A program made the position numbers and the translations under genes. Shown one piece after another: positions 63,614-64,000 of a stretch of DNA of 64,000 nucleotides. The stretch comes from Bacteroidetes bacterium GWF2_38_335 (lineage in GTDB: Bacteria; Bacteroidota; Bacteroidia; Bacteroidales; GWF2-38-335). The notes beneath the pieces are model-generated. The model saw nothing but the letters and a program-made list of their open reading frames with translations. It was not told the DNA's origin and searched no databases. Numbering within the stretch: the stretch's first letter is position 1; each line of letters begins with the position of its first letter. The stretch covers positions 86,791 through 150,790 of the forward strand of contig MEOH01000012.1 of NCBI GenBank assembly GCA_001769535.1, in the 5' to 3' direction.

Positions 63614-63905
63614 TTTACAATATTTTTCTCATCATTTATCGAGTTAGTTGCCCTTAATAAAATATTCTGAACAGAATAAAGACCAAAAATATTTGTCAAA
63701 AAGCCTGCAATAATACTATTCTTTTACAATTCAAAACCCCTCAATCACCCCACAGCAAAGCCCCGTCAGTCACAATTCCGAACGATTGTGGTTTTTTTTA
63801 CGACTGACAAATGGCATATCAAATATAAAAAAAGTTCTGAGATTTTTATCTGTAAATTGTATGTTTAAAAAACTTACAAAAATCTCAGAGGTATTTTTTT
63901 TTAAT
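63614..63905. terminator. Gene-free stretch with a terminator hairpin
   Basis: No gene is visible. CTGAGATTTTT (63837-63847) and AAAAATCTCAG (63888-63898) form an 11-bp stem followed by nine T's, a likely terminator (best for plus-strand transcription, usable for both). A second weaker pair CACAATTC/ATTGTGG lies at 63770-63792. Confidence 0.6.
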
Positions 63906-64000
63906 TCAATCCATCAAATCCCTCAAACTCTTAATCTTCGCAGCAAACGGCACCTCAAATTCTCCATCGAAGCTCACGGTGCAGTGATTTTTGCTGTCGG
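63906..64000 (-). CDS. Partial protein of unknown function, C-terminal end
   Basis: The minus strand is open from the right edge to a TGA at 63906-63908. The peptide ends ...TVSFDGEFEVPFAAKIKSLR then DLMD. The sequence looks protein-like, but I do not recognise the family and most of the gene is outside the window. Confidence 0.55.
   Translation of the reverse strand, partial: DSKNHCTVSFDGEFEVPFAAKIKSLRDLMD

Overview
The window is a chromosomal segment of a member of the Bacteroidota, probably a gliding or secreting lineage near the Bacteroidales/Marinilabiliales. The evidence is at least six proteins ending in a type IX secretion (Por/T9SS type A) sorting domain, promoters of the Bacteroidota form TTTG-N19-21-TAnnTTTG, DUF4834, an energy-transducer-TonB-type domain, and SprB-like repeats. 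I see no rRNA, CRISPR array or intact insertion sequence.

Left part, 0-11.8 kb: an FkbM methyltransferase/DUF4834 pair, a conserved protein of unknown role, a Crp/Fnr regulator divergent from a PflA-like radical SAM protein, then three large secreted T9SS proteins (arylsulfotransferase-like, two-component-regulator propeller, CotH kinase plus lamin-tail). Intergenic spaces are rich in dispersed palindromic repeats. From 11.8 to 16.5 kb is an accessory patch: BRO antirepressor-like gene, a Fic-like fragment, an MscS channel, a secreted unknown and a frame-disrupted RhuM gene. A ~190-bp direct repeat brackets the second half.

Middle, 16.5-46.1 kb, is mostly core: ilvE, an envelope operon (YfhO, flippase, methyltransferase, GH3-like), a CoA-binding protein, a CPBP protease, a small protein resembling part of SecA, metK behind an apparent SAM-II-type riboswitch, a TonB-C/T9SS fusion, a subtilase, an aminotransferase, a repeat-rich adhesin-like protein, ssb, a glycosyltransferase, an M16 peptidase and a TetR regulator. 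tRNA-Arg(CCT) and tRNA-Met/Ile2(CAT) lie here.

Right part, 46.1-64 kb, starts after tRNA(CAT) and looks like an AT-rich defence island: a SWIM zinc-finger protein, a membrane-anchored unknown, a JAMM-protease gene with an in-frame stop, a HEPN-STAND (NB-ARC) ATPase, a GmrSD-like DUF262 nuclease, a nucleoside-deoxyribosyltransferase/TIR-like protein, a Ppl-like PHP-ATPase with a small overlapping partner, and a SIR2-HerA pair (Her-SIR/Nezha type). The block from STAND to SIR2 (~12 kb) is bracketed by a ~42-bp direct repeat. The SIR2-HerA pair is itself bounded by short GTTRTGC sequences, one of them the end of a 130-bp imperfect palindrome resembling an integron attC site. A decayed group II intron 3' end abuts the matching position on the other side of the Ppl pair. 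No integrase is present in the window.
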